Assembly (NCBI GenBank): GCA_031423155.1
Contig: JANPEZ010000143.1
Coordinates: 1 to 5,238 of the forward strand
Direction: 5' to 3'
From: JANPEZ01 sp031423155
GTDB lineage: Bacteria > Actinomycetota > UBA4738 > HRBIN12
DNA length: 5,238 nt
Each line of letters begins with the position of its first letter. The stretch's first letter is position 1. The translations under genes and the position numbers were made by a program. Positions 1 through 5,187 of this stretch are shown in pieces. The notes under the pieces were generated by a model. It saw only the letters and a list, made by a program, of their open reading frames with translations. It had not been told where the DNA came from and ran no database searches.

Positions 1-266
1 TCGACGACCTCGACGACCCGCCAGCGCTTGGACTTGCTGAGCGGACGGGTTTCCATCACCTTCACCGTGTCACCTACGTGCGCATCGTTCTGCTCGTCGT
101 GAGCAGCCAGCTTGGTTGCGCGCTTGACGGTCTTGCCGTAGCGCGGATGGCGCACGGTGCGGTCGATCCGTACGAGGACTGTCTTGTCCATCTTGTCGGA
201 TATGACCACTCCGGTGCGCACCTTGCGGCGTGCGCGCTCCTCGGGTGTCATCTGCTCCTCGGTCAC
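1..266 (-). CDS. rpsQ: 30S ribosomal protein S17 (partial, 3' end missing)
   Basis: The first 88 codons are present and the frame runs off the left edge, probably only a few codons before the stop given family length. S17 is a small OB-fold protein that binds 16S rRNA helix 11 and is important for early 30S body assembly. After a short extension (MTEEQMTPEERARR, 1-14) the canonical N-terminus KVRTGVVISDKMDKTVLVRI runs from 15 to 34; then HPRYGKTVKR (40-49) and the family signature GDTVKVMETRPLS (65-77), followed by KSKRWRVVEVV. The GTG start forms a GTGA overlap with the rpmC stop and has a strong AAGGAGG upstream. An internal ATG at codon 6 is a less likely alternative. The charged extension and METRPLS-KSKRWR resemble actinobacterial S17. 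Confidence 0.95.
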   Translation of the reverse strand, partial: MTEEQMTPEERARRKVRTGVVISDKMDKTVLVRIDRTVRHPRYGKTVKRATKLAAHDEQNDAHVGDTVKVMETRPLSKSKRWRVVEVV

Positions 267-496
267 TCTTCCTCCTTGGCCGCCACGGCGTCCAGGACAT
301 CGGCGATCTGGCGCTCCCTGAGCACCGTCGCGATGCGCGCTATGTCGTGGCGGATCTGCTTGAGTCTGGTGGGGTTGTCGAGCTGGCCGGTGGCGAGCTG
401 GAAGCGCAGGTTGAAAAGCTCCTCCTTCGAGGACTCGATACGAGCGAGGAGCTCGTCCTCGGGAAGGTCGCGCAGCTCCGCTGCCTTGTTGGCCAC
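263..496 (-). CDS. rpmC: 50S ribosomal protein L29
   Basis: Complete 77-residue protein, slightly longer than the usual 60-72. L29 is a small two-helix protein near the peptide exit site, next to L23. The N-terminal helix carries ELRDLPEDELLARI and KEELFNLRFQLATGQLDN (24-41); the signature NPTRLKQIRHDIARIATVLRE spans 41-61. The extra length is a C-terminal segment, QIADVLDAVAAKEEE, ending in acidic residues. The start is read as GTG at 494-496, 3 nt after the rplP TGA and with a GGGGGGTG run about 8 nt upstream. The TGA overlaps the rpsQ GTG by 4 nt. The pattern resembles actinobacterial L29. Confidence 0.94.
   Translation of the reverse strand: MANKAAELRDLPEDELLARIESSKEELFNLRFQLATGQLDNPTRLKQIRHDIARIATVLRERQIADVLDAVAAKEEE
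271..277 (-). promoter_or_regulatory. Strong ribosome binding site of rpsQ inside rpmC
   Basis: The minus strand reads AAGGAGG, 4 nt before the GTG at 264-266, inside the last Lys-Glu-Glu codons of rpmC. It decides the rpsQ start: from the alternative ATG at 249-251 the same site would be 19 nt away. The spacing to GTG is slightly short but workable. Confidence 0.7.
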
Positions 497-499
497 GGC

Positions 500-916
500 T
501 CAAACACCCCCCGTGCGAGAGATGAACTTCGTCTTGATAGGAAGCTTGTGCGCGGCGCGAAGCATGGCCGAGCGGGCAAGCTCCTCGGGGACGCCTGCCA
601 GTTCGAACATCACGCGCCCGGGTTTGACCACGGCGACCCAGCCCTCCGGATTTCCCTTGCCCGATCCCATGCGGGTCTCGGCCGGCTTCTTCGTGTAGGG
701 CTTGTCCGGGAAGATGTTGATCCAGACCTTGCCGCCTCGCTTGATGTGGCGGGTGATCGCGACGCGGGCCGATTCGATCTGGCGGTTCGTGATCCAGGCG
801 GGCTCGAGGGCGACCAGGCCGAAGTCGCCGAAGTGGATCTCGGATCCGCCCTTGGCGAGTCCGCGACGACGGCCGCGATGGACCTTGCGGTGCTTGACCT
901 TCTTGGGAGCCAACAT
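500..916 (-). CDS. rplP: 50S ribosomal protein L16
   Basis: Complete 138-residue protein (usual 136-144). L16 sits near the A-site tRNA elbow and the peptidyl transferase centre and is added late in 50S assembly. The N-terminus MLAPKKVKHRKVHRGRRRG is canonical; GGSEIHFGDFGLVALEPAWI is at 23-42 and GGKVWINIFPDKPYTKKPAE at 61-80. The family signature TRMGSGKG lies at 81-88. Arg82 corresponds to the arginine that is hydroxylated in E. coli L16; whether this host has the hydroxylase cannot be told. AAHKLPIKTKF closes the fold. The ATG shares one base with the rpsC stop (TGATG). The TGA is 3 nt before the rpmC GTG. Confidence 0.97.
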   Translation of the reverse strand: MLAPKKVKHRKVHRGRRRGLAKGGSEIHFGDFGLVALEPAWITNRQIESARVAITRHIKRGGKVWINIFPDKPYTKKPAETRMGSGKGNPEGWVAVVKPGRVMFELAGVPEELARSAMLRAAHKLPIKTKFISRTGGV

Positions 917-1812
917 CAGCTCTCGCCCTCCGTGGGTGCTTCAGGGACTGCAGGGGCTACCGGGGTCGCCGCGACGGCGGCTTCGACCGGCGCCTCGGCG
1001 ACCGGCTCCGGCACGGGTGCAGGCTCGATAGCGGGTGCGGCCTCGATGGCGGGTGCAGCCTCGATAGCGGGTGCGGCCTCGACGGGTGCTTCGAGCGCCG
1101 GCTTCTCCTCGGCCGCACTCGCGGTCGCGTGGGCGCGGGCCACGGCGCGCTCGGTCTCCTGCTCGCGACGCGGGACCTCGTCACCGTGGTAGACCCAGAC
1201 CTTGACTCCGATGATGCCGAAGGTGGTCTTGGCCTCCGCGGTTCCGAAGTCCACCTTGGCGCGGAGTGTGTGCAGAGGAACGCGGCCCTCGCGGTACCAC
1301 TCGCGACGGGACATCTCAGTGCCGCCTAGGCGCCCACCGCACTGGACACGAACGCCCAGGGCGCCCGCGCGCATCGCGGTCTGAACGCAGCGACGCATCG
1401 CGCGGCGGAACGCCACGCGACCGGCGAGCTGCTCGGCGACGCCCTGCGCCAGGAGCGCGGCGTCGGTCTCCGGGCGGGACTCGGAAGCGGCCTGGTTCAT
1501 GTCCTCGACCTTGACGTCGACGCGCTTCTTGGTGAAGCGTTCGATGTCCTTACGAATCCGGTCGACCTCGGCGCCCTTGCGGCCGATGACTATGCCTGGG
1601 CGAGCGGTCCGGATGAACGTCCAGATCTGGTCGCCCTTGCGCTCTATATCGATAGAGGAGATCCCGGCACGCGAGAGCCGCTTGCGGATGTGCTTGCGGA
1701 TCCAGATGTCCTCATGCAGCTGCTCCGCGTACTCGCGGTCGGCGAACCAGTTCGATTTCCAGGGGTAGATGACCCCCAGCCGGAACCCGTAAGGGTTGAC
1801 CTTGTGACCCAC
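916..1812 (-). CDS. rpsC: 30S ribosomal protein S3 with long acidic Ala/Pro tail
   Basis: Complete 298-residue protein, longer than E. coli S3 (233). S3 is in the head of the 30S subunit and lines the mRNA entry tunnel. The N-terminus MGHKVNPYGFRLGV is canonical. The KH domain shows GIVIGRKG at 73-80 with the GxxG loop at 77-80. The C-terminal domain includes AEQLAGRVAFRRAMRRCVQT (126-145) and GVRVQCGGRLGGTEMSR, and the canonical fold ends near residue 220. About six extra residues (around 106-114, NQAASESRP) sit at the domain junction compared with the usual form. Residues 238-298 have no Lys or Arg and 11 Glu, rich in Ala and Pro, with three AAPAIE repeats at 246-263. The tail is probably disordered; Ala-rich S3 tails occur in Actinomycetota. 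The GTG start overlaps the rplV stop. Confidence 0.96.
   Translation of the reverse strand: MGHKVNPYGFRLGVIYPWKSNWFADREYAEQLHEDIWIRKHIRKRLSRAGISSIDIERKGDQIWTFIRTARPGIVIGRKGAEVDRIRKDIERFTKKRVDVKVEDMNQAASESRPETDAALLAQGVAEQLAGRVAFRRAMRRCVQTAMRAGALGVRVQCGGRLGGTEMSRREWYREGRVPLHTLRAKVDFGTAEAKTTFGIIGVKVWVYHGDEVPRREQETERAVARAHATASAAEEKPALEAPVEAAPAIEAAPAIEAAPAIEPAPVPEPVAEAPVEAAVAATPVAPAVPEAPTEGES
926..931 (-). promoter_or_regulatory. Ribosome binding site of rplP inside rpsC
   Basis: The minus strand reads GGAGGG, 9 nt before the rplP ATG. It lies within the last codons of the S3 tail (Glu-Gly), so the tail's coding sequence also serves initiation of the next gene. Confidence 0.6.
1024..1077 (-). repeat. 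Three 18-bp tandem repeats inside rpsC
   Basis: Three head-to-tail 18-bp units (1024-1041, 1042-1059, 1060-1077) each encode Ala-Ala-Pro-Ala-Ile-Glu in the S3 tail. The outer two units are identical. The middle unit differs at two positions, both silent third-position changes in Ala codons. A shorter related piece (A-P-V-E) follows on the right at 1078-1089. The unit length is a multiple of three, so copy-number change would keep the frame. Confidence 0.9.
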
Positions 1813-2156
1813 TAAAGATCCTCTCCGATCGACTTCAGCACCAGCGTCACGTGCGCGGTGCGCTTGCGGACCTTGGCCGCGCGCCCGTAGGCACGAGGGC
1901 GGAACCGGCGAAGCGTCGGGCCCTCATCGACCCAGGCCTTGCTCACGACCAGGTTCGCGGCGGGGATCCCGGCGGCGTTGTCGGCATTGGCGACGGCCGA
2001 GTCCAGCAGCTTCGCCAGGTCCTTAGAGGCGCCCAGCGGGGAGAACCGCAGGATGCGGCGGGCCTCCTCGACGTGCTGGCCACGGACGAGGTCGACCACG
2101 CGGCGCATCTTGCGCGGGGTGATCCTCACGTACTTGGCCGATGCCTTGGCTTCCAC
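1812..2156 (-). CDS. rplV: 50S ribosomal protein L22
   Basis: Complete 114-residue protein (usual about 110-120). L22 contacts all six domains of 23S rRNA, and its beta-hairpin helps form the constriction of the exit tunnel with L4. Visible hallmarks are AKYVRITPRKMRRVVDLVRG (residues 7-26), AVANADNAAGIPAANLVV (54-71), and the hairpin EGPTLRRFRPRAYGRAAKVR (78-97) followed by KRTAHVTLVL. The hairpin shows no insertion or deletion of the type linked to macrolide resistance. The start is read as GTG at 2154-2156, directly after the rpsS TAA and with GGGAG 8 nt upstream. This gives the expected MEAKASAKYVRITP N-terminus. The TAG overlaps the rpsC GTG by one base (TAGTG). Confidence 0.96.
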   Translation of the reverse strand: MEAKASAKYVRITPRKMRRVVDLVRGQHVEEARRILRFSPLGASKDLAKLLDSAVANADNAAGIPAANLVVSKAWVDEGPTLRRFRPRAYGRAAKVRKRTAHVTLVLKSIGEDL

Positions 2157-2438
2157 TTACCTGACTCCCGTCTTGCGCTCGTCCCGCGTGTGCGAGCGGA
2201 ACGTGCGGGTGGGCGCGAACTCGCCCAGCTTGTGTCCGACCATCGACTCGGAGACGAATATCGGGACGTGCTTGCGCCCGTCGTGAACGGCGATCGTGTG
2301 ACCGAGCATCTCGGGCACGATGGTCGAGCGGCGAGACCAGGTCTTGACGACCTTCTTCTCGCCCTTCTTGTTCATCTCGACGACCTTGACCATGAGGTGG
2401 TCGTCGACGAATGCGCCCTTCTTGATGGACCTGGGCAT
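2157..2438 (-). CDS. rpsS: 30S ribosomal protein S19
   Basis: Complete 93-residue protein, the standard size. S19 lies in the head of the 30S subunit, forms a complex with S13 and contacts the A-site region and the intersubunit bridge. The N-terminus MPRSIKKGAFVDDHL is typical, with Ala10 (usually Pro in KKGPFVD at about position 9). The core TWSRRSTIVPEMLGHTIAVH is at 33-52, and HDGRKHVPIFVSESMVGHKL followed by GEFAPTRTFRSH fits the family signature. The ATG directly follows the rplB TAG (TAGATG), and the TAA directly precedes the rplV GTG, so translation of the three genes is probably coupled. Confidence 0.97.
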   Translation of the reverse strand: MPRSIKKGAFVDDHLMVKVVEMNKKGEKKVVKTWSRRSTIVPEMLGHTIAVHDGRKHVPIFVSESMVGHKLGEFAPTRTFRSHTRDERKTGVR

Positions 2439-3269
2439 CTAGCCTCGCCCCTTCCCGCGTCTGCGAACGATCTGCTTGTTGGACGCCTTGTTCTTCTTGC
2501 GAGTGCGGCCTTCCTTCTGGCCCCACGGCGATACCGGGTGGCGTCCACCCGAAGACTTGCCCTCGCCGCCTCCGAGCGGGTGATCGACCGGGTTCATCGC
2601 AACGCCTCGGACGGACGGACGCTTGTTCAGCCAGCGTGCGCGGCCGGCCTTGCCGAGCGAGATCAGCTCGTGCTCGGCGTTGCCAACGACTCCGACGGTC
2701 GCCTTGCAGGTCGCGTCGATCAGCCGCATCTCTCCGGAAGGGAGGCGAAGCGTCGCCTTCTTGCCCTCCTTGGCCATCAGCTGTACCGAAGTGCCGGCCG
2801 AGCGGGCCATCTTCGCGCCCGCGCCAGGCTTCATCTCGACTGCGTGCAGAACGGTGCCGACGGGGATGTTCCGCAGAGGCAGCGCGTTGCCCGGGCGGAT
2901 CTCGGCGTCGGTGCCGGACATGACCTTGTGCCCGACCTCGATGCCCTGGGGCGCGAGGATGTAGCGCTTCTCGCCGTCGGCGTAGTGCAGCAGAGCTATG
3001 CGCGCGCTGCGGTTCGGGTCGTACTCGATGTGGGCGACCTTGGCCGGCACTCCGTCCTTGTTGCGACGGAAGTCGATGATCCGGTACCGCTGCTTGTTGC
3101 CTCCGCCCTGGTGACGCGCGGTTATGCGGCCGTGGACGTTACGTCCGGCCTTCTTGCGCCCCTTGACGACGAGGGACTTCTCGGGCTTGGAACGAGTGAT
3201 CTCGTCGAAGCCCGAGACGCTGGCCCCGCGGCGTCCCGGTGTCGTCGGCTTGTATTTACGGACTGTCAT
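2439..3269 (-). CDS. rplB: 50S ribosomal protein L2
   Basis: Complete 276-residue protein (usual about 273-280). L2 is a primary 23S rRNA binder, needed for subunit association and for the peptidyl transferase centre. The N-terminal OB-like part includes GRNVHGRITARHQGGGNKQRY from residue 42 and the SH3-like part follows. The family signature PSVRGVAMNPVDHP is at 218-231, then LGGGEGKSSGGRHPVSPWG at 232-250 and a basic tail KKNKASNKQIVRRRGKGRG. In E. coli the stretch reads D-H-P-H (228-231). Here it is D-H-P-L, so the first His (H230) is kept and the second is Leu (L232), a variant I recall from other bacterial phyla too. The ATG follows the rplW stop by 4 nt with a modest GGGAAG ribosome binding site. 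The TAG directly abuts the rpsS ATG. Confidence 0.97.
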   Translation of the reverse strand: MTVRKYKPTTPGRRGASVSGFDEITRSKPEKSLVVKGRKKAGRNVHGRITARHQGGGNKQRYRIIDFRRNKDGVPAKVAHIEYDPNRSARIALLHYADGEKRYILAPQGIEVGHKVMSGTDAEIRPGNALPLRNIPVGTVLHAVEMKPGAGAKMARSAGTSVQLMAKEGKKATLRLPSGEMRLIDATCKATVGVVGNAEHELISLGKAGRARWLNKRPSVRGVAMNPVDHPLGGGEGKSSGGRHPVSPWGQKEGRTRKKNKASNKQIVRRRGKGRG

Positions 3270-3273
3270 CTGG

Positions 3274-3570
3274 CTACTTCCCGGTCTCGAAGATCTCTAT
3301 GGAGTCGCCCTCGGCGAGGGTGACGATCGCGCGCTTCTCGTCCGAGCGCTTGCCAACGGTGTAGCGGCGGCGCTTGGTCTTTCCCTTGCGGTTCAAGGTG
3401 TTCACCGATGTCACCCGGACCTCCCAGATCTTCTGGATGGCCTCTTTGATCTCTGTCTTGTTCGCCCGCTTGTCCACGAGGAAGGTGTAGGAGTTGTGCT
3501 CTATCCCCTCGTAGGACTTCTCCGAGACGATCGGGCGGATGATCACGTCGCGTGGCCCCTTGGAGGTCAT
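3274..3570 (-). CDS. rplW: 50S ribosomal protein L23
   Basis: Complete 98-residue protein, normal for the family. L23 binds domain III of 23S rRNA beside the exit of the peptide tunnel, where it forms a docking site for trigger factor and the signal recognition particle. The conserved N-terminal segment RDVIIRPIVSEKSY is at residues 7-20, followed by YTFLVDKRANKTEIKEAIQ (28-46). The basic loop LNRKGKTKRRRYTVGKRSDEKRAIVTL (about 59-85), which extends into rRNA, is intact. The ATG lies inside the last codons of rplD (4-nt overlap), preceded by a GGGGTG purine run. The TAG stop is 4 nt before rplB. Nothing in it is unusual. Confidence 0.96.
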   Translation of the reverse strand: MTSKGPRDVIIRPIVSEKSYEGIEHNSYTFLVDKRANKTEIKEAIQKIWEVRVTSVNTLNRKGKTKRRRYTVGKRSDEKRAIVTLAEGDSIEIFETGK

Positions 3571-4205
3571 GCGGCCTCACCCCTGCCCTCGAGGGCGTCC
3601 AGCGCATCGGCCGTGAACAGAACGCGGTCGGCAAGGAGCAGGTCGTATACGCCGAGGCCCCCGGCGTAGGAGACCTTGACGCTCGGGATGTTGCGGAAGC
3701 TCTTCTCGACGGCGCCGTCCTCGGTCGGCTGCGGCAGAACGACCAGGATCCTTCCGGTCAGCTCGAGCGCGGCCAGGAGCTTGGCCGCCTCGGAAGTCTT
3801 GGGAACGTCGAACGCTATGGCGTCGATCACCGCGAGCTTGCCCGATGCCAGGGTGTCGGTGAGCGCCGAGCGAAGCGCGCCTCGCTTCATCTTCTTATTG
3901 ACGCGCATCTCGTGAGAACGAGGCTGAGGGCCGTGCGAGATACCGCCGCCGACCCATTGCGGCGAGCGGATCGAACCCTGACGCGCGCGGCCGGTGCCCT
4001 TCTGGCGCCACGGCTTCTTGCCGCCGCCGCGAACCTCGCCGCGGGTCTTGGTCGAGTGCGTTCCTGCGCGGATGCCTGCGAGGCCCGCCACGACGACCTG
4101 ATGCATCAGGGGCACGCTGACCTTGGCCTCGAATAGCTCCGAGGAGAGATCGCGGCTGCCGGACTTCTTGCCCTTGGCGTCGAGTACGTCGACCTTGGCA
4201 GCCAT
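3567..4205 (-). CDS. rplD: 50S ribosomal protein L4
   Basis: Complete 212-residue protein (usual length about 200-215). L4 has a globular domain on the 50S surface and a long loop that lines the peptide exit tunnel. The loop is seen at about residues 50-90 and includes TKTRGEVRGGGKKPWRQKG and GRARQGSIRSPQW; the KKPWRQKG segment linked to macrolide binding looks wild type. The reading frame stays open upstream to 4760, but that part overlaps rplC in another frame and does not look like L4. The start is therefore placed at the ATG at 4203-4205, which forms TGATG with the rplC stop and has AAGGGGG a few bases upstream. The TGA overlaps the rplW ATG as ATGA. In E. coli L4 is the autogenous repressor of this operon; no target leader is visible here. 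Confidence 0.96.
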   Translation of the reverse strand: MAAKVDVLDAKGKKSGSRDLSSELFEAKVSVPLMHQVVVAGLAGIRAGTHSTKTRGEVRGGGKKPWRQKGTGRARQGSIRSPQWVGGGISHGPQPRSHEMRVNKKMKRGALRSALTDTLASGKLAVIDAIAFDVPKTSEAAKLLAALELTGRILVVLPQPTEDGAVEKSFRNIPSVKVSYAGGLGVYDLLLADRVLFTADALDALEGRGEAA

Positions 4206-4858
4206 CACGCCCCCTTCGTCGCCGGGGTCTTGACGGCTGAGCGGACCATGAGGAGCCCGCCGTTGGGACCGGGAACGGCCCCGCGGATCAGCAGCAGGTT
4301 GCGCTCGGGATCGGCCTGGACGACCTCCAGGTTCAAGATCGTGACGCGCGAGTTGCCCATGTGGCCCGACATCCGCATCCCCTTGAAGACCCGGCTCGGG
4401 GTCGCGCAGGCCCCGATGGATCCCGGTGAGCGGTGCTTGCGCTGGGTCCCGTGGCTGGCGCCCAGGCCCGAGAACCCGTGGCGTTTCATCACGCCCGCGA
4501 AACCCTTGCCCTTGGAGACGCCGACCACGTCGGCGCGCTCTCCGGCAGCGAAAACGTCGGCCTTGATCTCCTGGCCGGGGGTGTAGCTGGAGGCATCGTC
4601 GGTGCGGAGCTCGACCACGTGCGTGCCCGGCTTGCCTCCGTGCGCGTCGAAGTGGCCCTTCATGGGCTTGGTCACCTTGCGAGCGGGCGGCTCGGCGAAG
4701 GCGAGCTGAACTGCGTCGTAGCCGTCGACGGCCTTCGTCTTGATCTGCGCGACGAAGCAAGGCCCGGCCTTGATGACCGTGACCGGGATGGCCTTCGTGT
4801 CTTCGAAGATCTGGGTCATGCCCAGCTTCTCGCCCAGGATGCCTTTGACGTCGGTCAT
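4205..4858 (-). CDS. rplC: 50S ribosomal protein L3
   Basis: Complete 217-residue protein, within the usual range of about 205-220. L3 binds 23S rRNA early in 50S assembly, and its central extension reaches towards the peptidyl transferase centre. The N-terminus GILGEKLGMTQIF (residues 6-18) and the motif VVGVSKGKGFAGVMKRHGF (111-129) are family hallmarks. The extension RKHRSPGSIGACATPSRVFKG spans about 140-160, followed by MSGHMG. The Gln that PrmB methylates in E. coli L3 (region GSIGQNQTP) is replaced here by GSIGACATP, as I recall for actinobacterial L3. The ATG overlaps the rpsJ stop by 4 nt and has only a weak Shine-Dalgarno match, so initiation probably depends on ribosomes finishing rpsJ. 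The TGA overlaps the rplD ATG by one base. Confidence 0.97.
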   Translation of the reverse strand: MTDVKGILGEKLGMTQIFEDTKAIPVTVIKAGPCFVAQIKTKAVDGYDAVQLAFAEPPARKVTKPMKGHFDAHGGKPGTHVVELRTDDASSYTPGQEIKADVFAAGERADVVGVSKGKGFAGVMKRHGFSGLGASHGTQRKHRSPGSIGACATPSRVFKGMRMSGHMGNSRVTILNLEVVQADPERNLLLIRGAVPGPNGGLLMVRSAVKTPATKGA

Positions 4859-5163
4859 AGCTTGATCTCGATGTCCACTCCCGCGGACAGGTTCAGTCGT
4901 TGAAGCTCCTGCACCGTCTTGGATGTCGCGTCGACGATGTCGATCAACCGCTTGTGCGTGAGCATCTGGAAGTGCTCGCGCGAGTCCTTGTACTTGTGAG
5001 GCGAGCGGATGACCGTGTAGATGTTGCGCTCGGTCGGCAGCGGAACGGGACCGACGACCTTGGCGCCGGTACGCGTCACGTGCTCGACGATGTCGCGAGC
5101 AGCCACGTCCAGCATCCGGTGGTCGTACGCCCGGAGCTTTATTCGGATCTTCGGTCCTGCCAC
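4855..5163 (-). CDS. rpsJ: 30S ribosomal protein S10 (NusE)
   Basis: Complete 102-residue protein, the usual S10 length, starting at GTG behind a good ribosome binding site. S10 sits in the head of the 30S subunit, and in the NusB-NusE complex it also takes part in transcription antitermination. The family signature RTGAKVVGPVPLPT lies at residues 31-44, followed by the ribosome-binding hairpin with RSPHKYKDSREHF at 53-65 and THKRLIDIVD at 69-78. The C-terminus AGVDIEIKL is typical. RSPHKYKDSREHF is the form I associate with Actinomycetota. Residue 68 is Leu (QMLTHKR) where most relatives have Arg (EMRTHKR). The stop overlaps the rplC start as ATGA, suggesting translational coupling. It is the first gene of the S10 cluster proper. 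Confidence 0.97.
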   Translation of the reverse strand: MAGPKIRIKLRAYDHRMLDVAARDIVEHVTRTGAKVVGPVPLPTERNIYTVIRSPHKYKDSREHFQMLTHKRLIDIVDATSKTVQELQRLNLSAGVDIEIKL

Positions 5164-5187
5164 CTTGCGCCTTCTCTCTCTATGTCG
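5164..5187 (-). other. tuf-rpsJ intergenic spacer (24 nt)
   Basis: This is the longest non-coding stretch in the window. It holds a purine-rich run that includes the rpsJ ribosome binding site and shows no inverted repeat or T-run that could act as a terminator. It is too short to contain both a full promoter and a structured leader. The inference is that rpsJ is reached by transcription through tuf, or from a promoter lying inside tuf beyond the edge of the window. Confidence 0.75.
5170..5176 (-). promoter_or_regulatory. Ribosome binding site of rpsJ
   Basis: Read on the minus strand, the sequence is GAGAAGG, 6 nt before the GTG at 5161-5163. It supports that GTG as the rpsJ start; no ATG lies between the tuf stop and this point. 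Confidence 0.65.

Noticed and set aside
249..251. Alternative ATG start for rpsQ, five codons inside the chosen start.
   Set aside because: The strong AAGGAGG at 271-277 is 4 nt from the GTG but 19 nt from this ATG, and GAGGAG before the ATG is only 3 nt away. The GTGA overlap also fits the pattern of the operon.
230..1192. A 320-codon plus-strand frame opposite rpsQ, rpmC, rplP and the rpsC tail, with a Gly/Ala/Ser-rich repetitive C-terminal half.
   Set aside because: The repetitive part is just the reverse strand of the AAPAIE-coding repeat in rpsC, and the rest mirrors conserved genes.
1851..3323. A 490-codon open frame on the plus strand, antisense to rplV, rpsS and rplB.
   Set aside because: Its translation is rich in Arg, Ala, Leu, Gly and Asp with no recognisable domain, and it lies fully opposite three clear ribosomal genes. 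Long antisense frames are expected in GC-rich DNA where stop codons are rare. No ribosome binding site or promoter supports it.
4206..4760. Upstream extension of the L4 reading frame, giving a 397-residue open frame that could be read as a fusion.
   Set aside because: The extra 185 codons overlap rplC in another frame and read as Arg-rich nonsense. The ATG at 4203-4205 with its ribosome binding site gives a normal 212-residue L4.
5164..5187. Possible rho-independent terminator or promoter between tuf and rpsJ.
   Set aside because: No inverted repeat with a T-run and no convincing -35/-10 pair fit in the 24 nt.
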